Shown: positions 1 through 8,703, counted from the first letter of the stretch. The stretch is 64,000 nucleotides of DNA from an uncultured Acetatifactor sp. (GCA_947631615.1 CANRLX010000001.1:101501-165500); one strand, 5' to 3'. Numbers and translations are program-made. The notes: generated from the letters alone by a model not told the origin.

Positions 1-861
1 ACCTACAGCACGGAGGGAGAGGTGGCCGAGGGTTATATGATCGGCAACGTGACGATGGATCAGAATATGATCGAGATCTCGGGGCCTCAGTCCGCCGTGA
101 ACGAAGTCCGCTCCGCCAAGGTCAACGTGAATGTGACCAATGCCTCCAGCAGCCTGTCGGCCAATATGGAGATCCATCTCTATGACCAGGACGGAAACGA
201 GATGACCCAGGAGTCCATCCGCAAACAGACCAGCTATGTGAGGGTTTCCGTGGAGGTTCTGCTGACCAAGAATGTGCCGATCTATGTGTACTATTCCGGC
301 GCTCCCGCCGACGGATGTCTGACCACCGGTGAGATCGACACGGATCCCGGGTCGGTCATGGTTGCGGGAACGGCGACCAGTCTCGCCGGCATAAGCGAGA
401 TCTCCATCCCCAAGGAGCTCATCGATATCACGGGAGCGGAGGAGGACGTAGTGGCCGAGATCGATGTGAGAGAGCTTCTTCCGGATAACGTGCGGCTGGC
501 GGACAGCGGATCCGACGGCAAAGTGACGGTGACGATCCATGTGGAGAAGGAGTCGGAGAAGAGGCTGGATATCCTGCCGGAGAATCTGAGTATTGTGAAC
601 GTTCCGGAGGGGCTGGTGGCGGAGCTGCCGGACAATGCGGAATCCTATATCGTGACGGTGACGGGTCTGCAGGAGCTGCTGGATCAGGTGACGGAGGGCA
701 GCATTACCGGAAGGGCGGATGTGGCCGCCTGGATGGAGGAACAGGAAATGACCGCGCTGACTCCGGGGGCCTACAACATTCCCGTGGATCTGCAGCTGCC
801 GGACGGAGTGAGGGTCAGCGCGCCCCTGACGGTGCACGTGGTGGTTCACCGCGCGGAGTAG
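1..861 (+). CDS. YbbR-domain protein, C-terminal part (cut by window start)
   Basis: The reading frame is open from the first base, so the true start lies outside the window; a GTG at 22 is internal. The visible 286 residues are a series of beta-rich repeats of about 80-90 residues. They carry the alternating valine/isoleucine pattern and 'P..V.V' strand ends typical of YbbR domains. In Firmicutes such proteins (CdaR) have one N-terminal membrane anchor and extracellular YbbR repeats, and regulate the diadenylate cyclase CdaA. The anchor and any cdaA gene would lie upstream and cannot be seen. The last residues end in a strand, so the C-terminus looks natural. The family call is fairly secure; the CdaR role is inferred. 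Confidence 0.8.
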   Translation, partial: TYSTEGEVAEGYMIGNVTMDQNMIEISGPQSAVNEVRSAKVNVNVTNASSSLSANMEIHLYDQDGNEMTQESIRKQTSYVRVSVEVLLTKNVPIYVYYSGAPADGCLTTGEIDTDPGSVMVAGTATSLAGISEISIPKELIDITGAEEDVVAEIDVRELLPDNVRLADSGSDGKVTVTIHVEKESEKRLDILPENLSIVNVPEGLVAELPDNAESYIVTVTGLQELLDQVTEGSITGRADVAAWMEEQEMTALTPGAYNIPVDLQLPDGVRVSAPLTVHVVVHRAE

Positions 862-918
862 GGGCGCGGACATAAAATAAAATCGTGCAAAAAATAGATA
901 TATTTTGCGCAAATTTGC

Positions 919-947
919 TTGTGATTGCTTCTCAATCATGCTATTAT
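919..947 (+). promoter_or_regulatory. Probable housekeeping promoter for ptsH
   Basis: TTGTGA at 919-924 and TATTAT at 942-947 are separated by 17 bases, close to the SigA consensus. The site lies about 70 bases upstream of the HPr start in an AT-rich gap. Confidence 0.55.
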
Positions 948-1013
948 AGAAATGAGAAGGATGACCTCTCGTTTGGGAAGGGTCAGGAACAGCGGGAATT
1001 GGAGGGTAGACTT

Positions 1014-1277
1014 ATGGTAAGTCAGAAGGTAGTCATCAAGAACCCTACCGGCTTGCACTTGCGACCTGCGGGTATCCTGTGCAAGGAGGCAATGCAATTT
1101 AAATCATTGATTACTTTTTCGTTTCGCGGCAATACCGCAAACGCGAAGAGTGTGTTGAGTGTGCTGGGTGCATGTGTCAAATGTGGTGATGAGATTGAGT
1201 TTGTATGTGAAGGGGAAGACGAGGAACAAGCGCTGAAGACGCTGGTGGAAGCGGTGGAAAGCGGTCTTGGTGAATAG
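1014..1277 (+). CDS. ptsH: HPr, phosphocarrier protein of the sugar PTS
   Basis: This 87-residue protein is the usual length for HPr. It has the phosphorylation motif TGLHLRPAG with His15, which accepts phosphate from enzyme I and passes it to EIIA proteins. It also has Ser46 (NAKSVLSVL), the site used by HPr kinase for carbon catabolite regulation in Firmicutes. An upstream GTG at 885 would add 43 residues unlike HPr. The ATG at 1014 is preferred because GGAGGG lies 7 bases before it and because His15 and Ser46 then fall at their canonical numbers. The gene stands alone with its own promoter and a following hairpin, not in an operon with enzyme I. It could in principle be the Crh-like paralogue, but Crh lacks His15. 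Confidence 0.93.
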   Translation: MVSQKVVIKNPTGLHLRPAGILCKEAMQFKSLITFSFRGNTANAKSVLSVLGACVKCGDEIEFVCEGEDEEQALKTLVEAVESGLGE

Positions 1278-1279
1278 TC

Positions 1280-1336
1280 AGCAGCTCATCCTTTGGGTGA
1301 GCTGCTTTCTGCTGGACCCTGTTTTCTTTTTTTTAT
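1280..1336 (+). terminator. Rho-independent terminator after ptsH
   Basis: A 9-base perfect stem (1280-1288 with 1298-1306, 9-base loop) starts 3 bases after the ptsH stop. The T-rich tract follows after a short gap (about 1322-1336) and not directly after the stem. Confidence 0.55.
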
Positions 1337-1390
1337 TTGGGAGTTTGGCGGGTATCACAAAATCTTGAGTTTGAGAAAGGGTAGAGAGCA

Positions 1391-3070
1391 ATGTTGAATT
1401 ACAGTCGTTATCGTAAAAATCCGGTGGTGGACTATCCGGAGCGCAGGTGGCCGAACAGGGAGATCGAGAAAGCTCCCATCTGGTGCAGCGTGGATCTGCG
1501 CGACGGAAACCAGGCGCTGATAGATCCCATGATCGTGGAAGAGAAGGTGGAGATGTTCCAGTATCTGATCAAGCTGGGTTTTAAGGAGATCGAGATCGGT
1601 TTTCCGGCTGCGAGCCAGATCGAATTTGATTTTCTGCGCCAGCTCGTGGAGCGGAAGATGATTCCGGACGACGTGGTGGTACAGGTTTTGACCCAGTGCA
1701 GGGAGGAGCTGATCGACCGCACCTTCGAGTCGATCGAGGGCTGCAGCCAGGCGATCGTACATATTTACAATTCCACCTCCACGCTCCAGCGGGACGTGGT
1801 GTTTGGCATGGACAGGGAGCATATCACCGAGATCGCGGTCAACGGCACCAGGATGGTGAAGGAGCGCGCGGCAAAGTTCCCCGGCAAGATCATTCTCGAG
1901 TACTCTCCGGAGAGCTTCACCGGCACGGAGCTGGACTATGCGTTAGAGATATGCAACGCGGTGAGCGCAGCCTGGGGGCCGACCCCGGAGGCGCCCATGA
2001 TCCTGAATCTGCCCTCCACCGTGGAGATGAATACGCCTAACGTGTATGCGGATCAGATCGAGTGGATGAATCTGCACCTGGACAACCGTGAGAGCATTAT
2101 CTTAAGCGTGCATCCCCACAATGACCGGGGGACCGGCGTGGCAAGCGCGGAGCTTGCGCTCCTGGCGGGGGCGGAACGCGTGGAGGGGACGCTCTTTGGA
2201 AACGGCGAGCGCACCGGCAATGTGGACATTCTGAATATTGCCTACAATATGTTTTCCCAGGGGATCGACCCGAAGCTGAATATCGAGCATATCAATGAGA
2301 TCATAGAGATTTACGAGCGCTGCTGCAAGCTGCCCATCCATCCCAGGCACCCTTACGCGGGCAAGCTGGTGTTTACCGCTTTTTCCGGTTCCCATCAGGA
2401 CGCTATCAACAAGGGCGTGAAGGCTATGAAGGAGCGCGGCAGCGAGATCTGGCAGGTGCCCTACCTTCCCATCGACCCCGCGGACATCGGCAGAGAGTAC
2501 GAACCCATCGTGCGCATCAACTCTCAGTCTGGCAAGGGCGGCGTAGCCTTTGTGATGGATACCTACTTTGGATTTAAGCTGCCCAAGGCGATGCACAAGG
2601 AATTTGCCAATGTGATCCAGGAGATCTCGGAGAAACAGGGCGAGGTATCTCCGGATCAGATCATGGAGAGCTTTAAGGCGGAGTATTTGGATCGGAAGGA
2701 GCCGATCCATTTCAGACAGCTCCACATGGACGACTTGAGCGGCTCCGTGAAGAGCGAGTTTGACACCAGGGTCACGGTGATCTACACGGACCATGGTGAG
2801 GAGAAGAGCTTTGAGGCTGTGGGAAACGGGCCCATCGACGCGGTGCAGAGAGGTCTCTCCGAGGCCCTTGGGATTTCCATCAAGATATTGGATTACGAGG
2901 AGCACGCTCTGCAGAGCGGTGCAAACTCTCAGGCGGCTGCGTACATCCATCTGCTGGACAGGGACACCGGCCGCGTGACCTACGGCGTGGGAGTGAGCTC
3001 CAGCATTACGAGAGCGTCCGTGCGGGCGATCTTCTCCGCGGTGAACCGTCTGGGACTTACCGGAAGGTAA
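1391..3070 (+). CDS. leuA: 2-isopropylmalate synthase (LeuA, long clostridial type)
   Basis: The enzyme condenses acetyl-CoA with 2-oxoisovalerate, the first step of leucine synthesis, in the cytoplasm. The 559 residues match the longer LeuA class that has a C-terminal allosteric domain. Visible motifs are LRDGNQAL (residues 36-43, metal-binding Asp38), HPHNDRGTG (His241 and His243) and GNGERTGN (270-277). Residues from about 420 to the end form the leucine-sensing regulatory domain. The start is the ATG 10 bases after a GAAAGGG site. No T-box-like leader fits in the 110-base gap upstream. The gene is followed by no other leucine gene; its stop overlaps the convergent DUF3048 gene by 14 bases. 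Confidence 0.95.
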   Translation: MLNYSRYRKNPVVDYPERRWPNREIEKAPIWCSVDLRDGNQALIDPMIVEEKVEMFQYLIKLGFKEIEIGFPAASQIEFDFLRQLVERKMIPDDVVVQVLTQCREELIDRTFESIEGCSQAIVHIYNSTSTLQRDVVFGMDREHITEIAVNGTRMVKERAAKFPGKIILEYSPESFTGTELDYALEICNAVSAAWGPTPEAPMILNLPSTVEMNTPNVYADQIEWMNLHLDNRESIILSVHPHNDRGTGVASAELALLAGAERVEGTLFGNGERTGNVDILNIAYNMFSQGIDPKLNIEHINEIIEIYERCCKLPIHPRHPYAGKLVFTAFSGSHQDAINKGVKAMKERGSEIWQVPYLPIDPADIGREYEPIVRINSQSGKGGVAFVMDTYFGFKLPKAMHKEFANVIQEISEKQGEVSPDQIMESFKAEYLDRKEPIHFRQLHMDDLSGSVKSEFDTRVTVIYTDHGEEKSFEAVGNGPIDAVQRGLSEALGISIKILDYEEHALQSGANSQAAAYIHLLDRDTGRVTYGVGVSSSITRASVRAIFSAVNRLGLTGR

Positions 3071-4160
3071 AGGTATCGTCCTCGTTCACGACGCAGATCA
3101 TGGTTTTACCGGTATTTAAAAGGATTTCGTTTCCGTCGTCATCATAGTAATGGGTGGCGCCGTAATCGGAATCCTTTTTCCATGTGACGGGGATCCCCTT
3201 GCCGTTGGTGAAGTACCAGCCGCCTCGGGTGTCGTCGTGGCACTGGAACACCAGGTAGCCTTCACTCAGCCCCAGATCCTCGCTTTTGACGCACTGTATC
3301 AGGACATTCTTAAATGCGAGCTGTTCACCGGTGGCGCCGTCCACATGGGGGCCGTCGTCATCCCCCACCAGATGCTGGCTGCGGTAATAGAGCCCGTCCG
3401 CCTCGTTGAGCTCGAAGTAGCAGCGGGTCAGCGGATAGCAGCCGGACAGGTCTATGTATGCGGCGGATTCGGCCCGGTCGCCGTACTGCTCCAGGGTGTT
3501 TGGCTCCGCCTCCGAGGCAAAGAGGAAATGATGATCGTCGGTGAGCCCCCGATAGGAGAGAGAATAGCCTTTTTCCAGGATCTTCCGGTACAGCCGCTGG
3601 CCGTCGGTATAGGCGTTGTGCGGCGCCTGACGGTCCGAGGTGCGGTAAAAGGCTAAACTGTCTGTGGACAGAGCGCCGTTTATATTCTCGGTGGTGGGCT
3701 GCTCGATCAGATCGTTGACAAAGAAGGGGCCGCCGTAGTGCACGAGGAAAGCGTCCCACTCAAAAGCCCAGTAGGCAAAGTAGGAGCGCAGGCTCCGCAC
3801 GTTTCCGATCTGTCCCAGATCCTCCCAATCCTCGTAGAGAGCCATGAGACGCGTCATGCGCCCCTCCACATTGGCCTCGTAGACAACGGAGGCCCTGGAA
3901 AGATTATACTGGGGAACAGCGTCCTTTTCGTTGGGGATCATGACGGCGATCGGACGGGTGGCCGCCGCCTCGGCGCTCACCCACTCATTGGTGAGGGGGC
4001 TTCGCACCATATCCTCCCCGGGGGGAACGGAGTCGTCCTCCACCGTGGCATAGACGGGGGCGGAGGGGCCGGAGCCGTCAGGCGCTTTCTCTTGTGTTCC
4101 GCAGGCCGTCAGCAGCGCCAGTACGGCGATCAGAGCCAGGCCTGTCTTACTTTTTTTCAT
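3057..4160 (-). CDS. DUF3048 (YerB-type) lipoprotein
   Basis: This 367-residue exported protein starts with a charged segment, a hydrophobic stretch and the lipobox LTAC (Cys20), so it should be lipid-anchored to the outer face of the membrane. The rest matches the DUF3048 family: the RPIAVMIPN strand, the later 'VHYGGPFFVNDLI' region and the NALST/NAYTDG segment. The B. subtilis member is YerB; the biochemical role is unknown, though a wall-related role is often assumed. An upstream start at 4241 would place 27 residues before the signal peptide and has no ribosome site. The ATG at 4160 follows GGGAGG by 7 bases and is chosen. It converges on leuA with a 14-base overlap of coding ends. Confidence 0.88.
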   Translation of the reverse strand: MKKSKTGLALIAVLALLTACGTQEKAPDGSGPSAPVYATVEDDSVPPGEDMVRSPLTNEWVSAEAAATRPIAVMIPNEKDAVPQYNLSRASVVYEANVEGRMTRLMALYEDWEDLGQIGNVRSLRSYFAYWAFEWDAFLVHYGGPFFVNDLIEQPTTENINGALSTDSLAFYRTSDRQAPHNAYTDGQRLYRKILEKGYSLSYRGLTDDHHFLFASEAEPNTLEQYGDRAESAAYIDLSGCYPLTRCYFELNEADGLYYRSQHLVGDDDGPHVDGATGEQLAFKNVLIQCVKSEDLGLSEGYLVFQCHDDTRGGWYFTNGKGIPVTWKKDSDYGATHYYDDDGNEILLNTGKTMICVVNEDDTFTFR

Positions 4161-4311
4161 GGGGAGCCTCCCGAATCGTTTGCGGTAACATCGTAAAAAA
4201 TACATTAAAGACAGTTTAGCATAAAACGAAGGGGAAGTCATCAGACGAAAGGCGTTTTTAGGTATTCTTAAGAATTTCCTTCCCTGTAAAATCGGCGGAA
4301 AAGGTTGTGGC

Positions 4312-4340
4312 TTGCGCTTTGTTTTTCGGTATAGTATACT
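4312..4340 (+). promoter_or_regulatory. Probable SigA promoter for the 4380 glycosyltransferase
   Basis: TTGCGC (4312-4317) and TATACT (4335-4340) are spaced by 17 bases, 40 bases upstream of the start codon. Confidence 0.55.
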
Positions 4341-4379
4341 GAATGAAAGGGTGGCAAAAAAAGGGAAGTGGAGGAAGCT

Positions 4380-5309
4380 ATGAGCCTGTTGAGCGTGATT
4401 GTTCCCTGTTATAACGAAGAGGAGAACGTGGCTTTATTTTATGAGGAGCTGGTGAAGAACGACGCTTTTTTTCAAAACAGGGGCGTGGAAATGGAAGTCC
4501 TGTATATCGACGACGGATCCGGCGACAGGACGGCGGATGAAGTGAAGAAGCTTCGGCAGCGGGACCGTCGGGTGCACCTGATCTCCTTCTCGAGAAATTT
4601 CGGAAAGGAGGCCGCTATGTACGCCGGCCTGGAGAAGTCCAAGGGCGACTACGTGGTGATGATGGATGTGGATCTTCAGGATCCTCCCGCCCTCCTGCCC
4701 GAGATGTATGGGGCTCTGGAGGAGGGGTATGACTCGGTTGCCACCAGAAGGGTCACCAGAAAGGGGGAGCCCCCCGTCCGCAGCTTCTTTGCAAGGATCT
4801 TTTACCGTCTGATGAAGAAGATTTCCCAGACGGAGATGATGGACGGGGCCAGGGACTACCGTCTGATGACGAGGCAGATGGTGGATGCGATCCTTTCCAT
4901 GAAGGAATATAACCGTTTTACGAAGGGGATCTTCGGCTGGGTCGGCTTTCGGACCAAGTGGCTGGAGTACGAGAATGTGGAGCGGGCGAGAGGGGAGACC
5001 AAGTGGAACTTCTGGAAGCTTCTCATGTATTCCTTTGAGGGGATCGTGGCGTTCTCCACGGCGCCGCTGATGTTTGCCTCCTTTATGGGGGTGCTGTTCT
5101 GCCTGATCGCTTTTTTGATGATCCTGTTTATCATTGTCCGGAAGCTGATCTTCGGGGATCCGGTGTCCGGCTGGCCCTCCCTGGTCTGCATTATCCTGAT
5201 GACCAGCGGGGTGCAGTTTTTCTGTACCGGCATACTGGGGCAGTATCTGGCCAAGACGTATATGGAGGTGAAGCGGCGGCCCATTTATCTGATTCGGGAG
5301 GAATTGTGA
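4380..5309 (+). CDS. Membrane-anchored family 2 glycosyltransferase (GtrB/DPM1-like)
   Basis: The 309-residue protein begins with the GT2 fold: SVIVPCYNEEENV near the N-terminus, YIDDGSGDRT, and the MDVDLQDPP metal/nucleotide motif near residue 97. Two transmembrane segments lie near residues 225-250 and 262-285, followed by a basic tail. This layout is that of enzymes that load a sugar onto undecaprenyl phosphate (GtrB, ArnC and dolichol-phosphate mannose synthase relatives). The sugar cannot be told from the sequence. GGAGG at 4370-4374 supports the ATG at 4380 over an upstream GTG at 4368. It is transcribed alone, ahead of the polysaccharide locus. Confidence 0.88.
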   Translation: MSLLSVIVPCYNEEENVALFYEELVKNDAFFQNRGVEMEVLYIDDGSGDRTADEVKKLRQRDRRVHLISFSRNFGKEAAMYAGLEKSKGDYVVMMDVDLQDPPALLPEMYGALEEGYDSVATRRVTRKGEPPVRSFFARIFYRLMKKISQTEMMDGARDYRLMTRQMVDAILSMKEYNRFTKGIFGWVGFRTKWLEYENVERARGETKWNFWKLLMYSFEGIVAFSTAPLMFASFMGVLFCLIAFLMILFIIVRKLIFGDPVSGWPSLVCIILMTSGVQFFCTGILGQYLAKTYMEVKRRPIYLIREEL

Positions 5310-5334
5310 GAGAAGCGGGTTTCTTTACGGTTTC

Positions 5335-5363
5335 TTGACGTTACAGAGTCCGGTATATATGAT
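5335..5363 (+). promoter_or_regulatory. SigA promoter for the Spo0A-domain gene
   Basis: TTGACG (5335-5340), a 17-base spacer and TATGAT (5358-5363) match the consensus well. It lies about 60 bases upstream of the start at 5425. Confidence 0.7.
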
Positions 5364-5424
5364 AGAATAATGCTGTCACAAAGGATAAAAACAGGAATTG
5401 TCGGTGACAGAAAGGGGACAAATC

Positions 5425-5802
5425 ATGGATATTGCGACTGTAAAGGATTGTGAACTGGAGAAATATATCACAAGTATCATGCTGGATATCGGAGTGCCGG
5501 CGCACCTGAAGGGCTACCACTATCTGCGGGACGCCATTCTTCTGACGGGGCGGGATATGGAGGTGGTCAGCAGTGTGACCAAGCTTTTGTATCCCACGAT
5601 CGCCAGGCATTTTAAGACCACCAACCAGAAGGTGGAGCGGGCGATCCGCAATGCAATCGAGGTTTCCTGGATGCGGGGGAATGTGGCGACCTTCGAGGAG
5701 ATGTTTGGGTATTCGGCGGCGTCCGGCAAATCGAGGCCGACCAACAGCGAGTATATAGCCCGCATTGCCGACAAGGTGAGGCTGGACTACAAGGCAATGT
5801 AA
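5425..5802 (+). CDS. Stand-alone Spo0A C-terminal DNA-binding domain protein
   Basis: The 125 residues align over their whole length with the sigA-interacting, DNA-binding output domain of Spo0A. Conserved blocks include IGVPAHLKGYHYLRDAI, LLYPTIARHF, the recognition-helix stretch VERAIRNAIEVSW and the end motif PTNSEYIARIADKVRL. There is no receiver domain: the start at 5425 follows GAAAGGGG by 7 bases and its own promoter, so the protein is complete, not a truncation by the window. It should bind 0A-box-like sites without phosphorelay control, acting as a competitor or constitutive regulator; that role is inference. It sits just upstream of the envelope-glycan locus. Confidence 0.9.
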   Translation: MDIATVKDCELEKYITSIMLDIGVPAHLKGYHYLRDAILLTGRDMEVVSSVTKLLYPTIARHFKTTNQKVERAIRNAIEVSWMRGNVATFEEMFGYSAASGKSRPTNSEYIARIADKVRLDYKAM

Positions 5803-5823
5803 GCAAGGGAACGAAAGGAATTG

Positions 5824-5866
5824 GGAAGGCGATCATGGGGCAGTACAGGATCGCTTTCCTATTTGT
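5824..5866 (+). terminator. Likely terminator after the Spo0A-domain gene
   Basis: An 11-base arm (5824-5834) can pair with 5849-5859 with one G-T pair and a 14-base loop. It is followed only by a weak T-rich stretch that also forms the next -35 box. Confidence 0.4.
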
Positions 5867-5891
5867 ATAAATGGGTAAAATATGGTATAAT
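5863..5891 (+). promoter_or_regulatory. SigA promoter of the first polysaccharide locus
   Basis: TTGTAT (5863-5868), 17 bases, then a perfect TATAAT (5886-5891). It lies 36 bases before the start at 5927. Confidence 0.65.
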
Positions 5892-5926
5892 AACTCAATA
5901 TATGAAAAAACAAGGTAGGAGCATGT

Positions 5927-6913
5927 ATGGTTCTGATTCCGTTTTTGCTGGGCAGAGGGGCCCTTTCCCTCTTATACAGAAAACGGCCGATACAAGGGAC
6001 TCTGTTGGCGGACAGTGTGCTGACGGGGTATCTGATCCTGATAGGACTGGCGGAAGCGGCCCATCTGACGGCTGTCGCACTGGGGCGGCCTTTTTCTGAT
6101 TGCGTGAAACTGTTCGCGCTGTTGTTGGGCGTGTCCGTCCTTGCGGCGGCCGCGCTGTTTCTGTGGGACAAGCGCCGCAGGCGGCGCCTGCAGACGTCCT
6201 CCTTCCCCTCCGGCGGATGGAGCGGCGTGAGCATAAAAGAACAAGTGTTATTTATTGTATTTGCGGTGCTGGTGCTGCTTCAGATCCTGCAGATCACGAT
6301 GCAGGGCGATGTCTATCTGGGCGGAGACATGACGGTGGAGACCGTCAACAGCTTTTTAACAACGGGCGATATTTATAAAGTCAATCCCCTGACAGGGGCG
6401 CCCTATACGCTGGGGATCCCCATGCGGCTGCAGATTTTGTGCCTGCCTTCCCTCTATGGGTGTCTCTGTACCTTCCTCGGGCTGAGCGCGGAGCAGGTGG
6501 TTTGGGGTATGGTGCCTATAGCGACCCTGTTTTACAGTTATCTGGCCTATGTTATCCTGGCGCGGGTGCTTTTTCCAAACAGGAGGGACTTAAGGGGCTT
6601 TTTCCTGATCCTTGTGGCGCTTCTTTTTCTCTTTGGAGATTATGGGTACGGGATGGACGGTCTTGGCGTGATGCACAGCGGCTTCCGCGGGGTGACGATC
6701 CGTGCGGCGGTGCTTCTGCCCTACACTGTCGGCGCGGTGCTGCGCGGGCGGTGGAAGCTGGTGGTCCTGTGCGTGCTGGCGGAGGCGTGCCTGGTCTGGA
6801 CCTTTTACGGGGCGGGGGCCTGCCTGCTGACAGCGGCGGGGCTTTTGGCGGTAAAGCTGCTTCTGGGCTGTCTGCGGCGGGCTGCCGACGGCGGAAAGGG
6901 GGCGGCGGTATGA
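5927..6913 (+). CDS. Polytopic membrane protein, N-terminal half (possibly split)
   Basis: The 328 residues contain about eight hydrophobic segments separated by short basic loops, so the protein is integral to the membrane. I do not recognise catalytic motifs. The general look, with an acidic residue after the first long loop (GGDMTVETVNSF), resembles Lachnospiraceae DUF6077-type or GT-C-like membrane proteins found beside glycan loci; this family guess is weak. The start follows AGGAG by 6 bases. The stop overlaps the next start as ATGA. One extra G in the G5 run at 6898-6902 would fuse this frame to the next gene, so the two may be halves of one protein of about 635 residues. Confidence 0.7.
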   Translation: MVLIPFLLGRGALSLLYRKRPIQGTLLADSVLTGYLILIGLAEAAHLTAVALGRPFSDCVKLFALLLGVSVLAAAALFLWDKRRRRRLQTSSFPSGGWSGVSIKEQVLFIVFAVLVLLQILQITMQGDVYLGGDMTVETVNSFLTTGDIYKVNPLTGAPYTLGIPMRLQILCLPSLYGCLCTFLGLSAEQVVWGMVPIATLFYSYLAYVILARVLFPNRRDLRGFFLILVALLFLFGDYGYGMDGLGVMHSGFRGVTIRAAVLLPYTVGAVLRGRWKLVVLCVLAEACLVWTFYGAGACLLTAAGLLAVKLLLGCLRRAADGGKGAAV

Positions 6914-7827
6914 GGGATCTTTTTCAGAGCGCGGTGCTGGGCTGGAAGAGTTATACGGAGAACGGCAAGTATGCGGCGCTTCTGCTGGCGGTGCTTTTGG
7001 TATTCTGGATGTGGCAGAGGATCGGGGGAGGGAAACGCCGCAAAATTTCGGACGCTCCCCTGGAGCTGATGGTCTATACGACATTGGTGACGGCAGCCTG
7101 TATCTGTCCGGTGACAGCCGTGTTTCTTCTGTTGTACCAGACCCGTTTTTACCAGTATGTGTGGATTTGGAGCATTGTTCCAATAACAGCTGTTATTGCC
7201 GCAGGCGGCTCGGTTTTTCTGGGGAAACTATGGGAAGACGATTCCGGTGCAGGGAAAAAGGACACCCTTCGGGCGGTGATCCTGACGGCTGTCGCGGCGG
7301 TCCTTCTCTTTTTCTGCGGGAGCATGGGGCAGCAGGAATGGAGCGATGCAGAGAAGGGAAGCGAGCGCGTGGGGATAGAGGCGGTGATCCGAAGCCTTGC
7401 GGAGGAAACGGAGGGGGAGATCTGTCTGTGGGCGCCGAGAGAGGTTATGGCGTGCGCCCGCTCCTGCAATGGGGAGATCCGTCTTCTCTACGGGCGCGAT
7501 ATGTGGGATGCGGCGCTGGGCGCCTATTCCTACGAGGTGTATGACGAAAAGCGGCAGGAGCTGTACCGGTGGATGAGCCACGCGGAGGCGTTTGGGACTC
7601 TCCAGGGCACCGTGGAGGTGCTGTCCGAGGATGCGGAGGGCCGGGTCCTCAGCGCGAAGAGGCCGGTGGACGGAAAGGTTTGTATACAAGATGCCATAGA
7701 CATGGGGGCAAACTGTATTTTGCTCCCGGGAAATATGCAGGCGGAGGATCTGGAGCAGATCGAGAGCTTGTTTTCCGTGGAGGCGGAAGAGCTTGGAGGC
7801 TATCTCCTGCTCAGAGCCGCCAGGTGA
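6910..7827 (+). CDS. Membrane protein, C-terminal half partner of the 5927 gene
   Basis: This 305-residue protein has about four hydrophobic segments in its first 150 residues and then a soluble domain of about 150 residues with alternating strands and helices. The soluble part (residues 170-305) probably lies outside the cell, as is usual for GT-C-like proteins; no motif identifies it. The ATG overlaps the upstream stop by four bases and has GGAAAGGGGG 7 bases before it, so translation by coupling is possible. The alternative is a one-base loss in the upstream G run that split a single gene. Confidence 0.65.
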   Translation: MRDLFQSAVLGWKSYTENGKYAALLLAVLLVFWMWQRIGGGKRRKISDAPLELMVYTTLVTAACICPVTAVFLLLYQTRFYQYVWIWSIVPITAVIAAGGSVFLGKLWEDDSGAGKKDTLRAVILTAVAAVLLFFCGSMGQQEWSDAEKGSERVGIEAVIRSLAEETEGEICLWAPREVMACARSCNGEIRLLYGRDMWDAALGAYSYEVYDEKRQELYRWMSHAEAFGTLQGTVEVLSEDAEGRVLSAKRPVDGKVCIQDAIDMGANCILLPGNMQAEDLEQIESLFSVEAEELGGYLLLRAAR

Positions 7828-7840
7828 CAGGGAGGAGCCC

Positions 7841-8590
7841 ATGGTCAGCATTATCGTGCCGGTTTATCATGCGGAAAAGTACATTATTGAGACAATGGAC
7901 TGTGTGCGCGCCCAGACCTACGCGGACTGGGAGCTTCTTTTGGTGGAGGACTGCGGTGGGGACCGCAGCGCAGAGCTGATCGAGCGGTATATGGAGGAGA
8001 CGAAGGATGCGCGGATCCGGCTGATTCGACAGCCGTCCAACATGGGGGCGGCTCTGGCGCGCAACCGAGGGGTTCGGGAGGCAAGGGGCCGCTACCTCGC
8101 TTATCTGGATGCGGACGATCTGTGGGAGCCCCAAAAGCTGGAGAGGGAGCTTACCTTTTTAAAGGAGAAGGACGCCGCCTTCGTGTTTACCGGCTATGAA
8201 TTTGCCGACGAGTGGGGGAGAGGCACAGGCAAGGTGGTGCATGTGCCGGCCGAGCTCGGCTACCGAGAGGCGCTGAAAAACACCACTATTTTCACAACAA
8301 CTGTTATGTTTGATACCCAAAAGGTGGACAGGGAGCTTTTGCAGATGCCGGTCATGAAAAGCGAGGACACGGCGCTGTGGTGGAAGATCCTGCGCTTTGG
8401 CTATACGGCGTACGGGCTGGACGAAAATCTGGCCAAATACCGGAGGCCGGGCAGGTCCCTCTCCTCCAACAAGCTGGAGGCGATACGGCGCATTTGGAAT
8501 CTGTACCGGAAGGCGGAGGGCATGAGCGTGGCAAGCAGCGCCTATCACTTCTGCTTTTGGGCGGTGCGCGCGGTAAAGCGGCGCGTGTAG
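7841..8590 (+). CDS. Family 2 glycosyltransferase
   Basis: The 249-residue protein has a complete GT-A fold: SIIVPVYHAEKYI, VEDCGGDRS, ARNRGVREARG and the DADD metal motif (YLDADDLWEP). It should transfer a sugar from a nucleotide donor to a lipid-linked acceptor at the cytoplasmic face. The ATG at 7841 follows GGGAGGAG; an upstream in-frame start at 7793 lies inside the previous gene. It is 13 bases from the previous stop, so it is in the same operon. Donor and linkage are unknown. Confidence 0.88.
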   Translation: MVSIIVPVYHAEKYIIETMDCVRAQTYADWELLLVEDCGGDRSAELIERYMEETKDARIRLIRQPSNMGAALARNRGVREARGRYLAYLDADDLWEPQKLERELTFLKEKDAAFVFTGYEFADEWGRGTGKVVHVPAELGYREALKNTTIFTTTVMFDTQKVDRELLQMPVMKSEDTALWWKILRFGYTAYGLDENLAKYRRPGRSLSSNKLEAIRRIWNLYRKAEGMSVASSAYHFCFWAVRAVKRRV

Positions 8591-8646
8591 CGGCGCAAAG
8601 TCTTTTGGGAAATTTGGGGGAAATTCTGTCAAAAAACAAAATACTG

Positions 8647-8655
8647 TGGTATACT
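8647..8655 (+). promoter_or_regulatory. Extended -10 promoter before the glycosylphosphotransferase gene
   Basis: TGG followed by TATACT (8650-8655) gives an extended -10 element. The -35 (CTGTCA at 8626-8631, 18-base spacer) is poor. It lies in the 113-base gap before 8704. Confidence 0.45.
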
Positions 8656-8703
8656 ATAAGTTAGTGCGTTCATCGCTGGCTGATACGGAGGAAAATTGTT
8701 TTG

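Noticed and set aside
2102..2950. A 282-codon minus-strand frame
   Set aside because: Antisense to leuA, which is intact and full length.
6439..6909. N-terminal extension of the 6910 gene
   Set aside because: This part overlaps the membrane protein gene in another frame and is Gly/Arg/Ala-rich without hydrophobic segments. The real start is the ATG at 6910.
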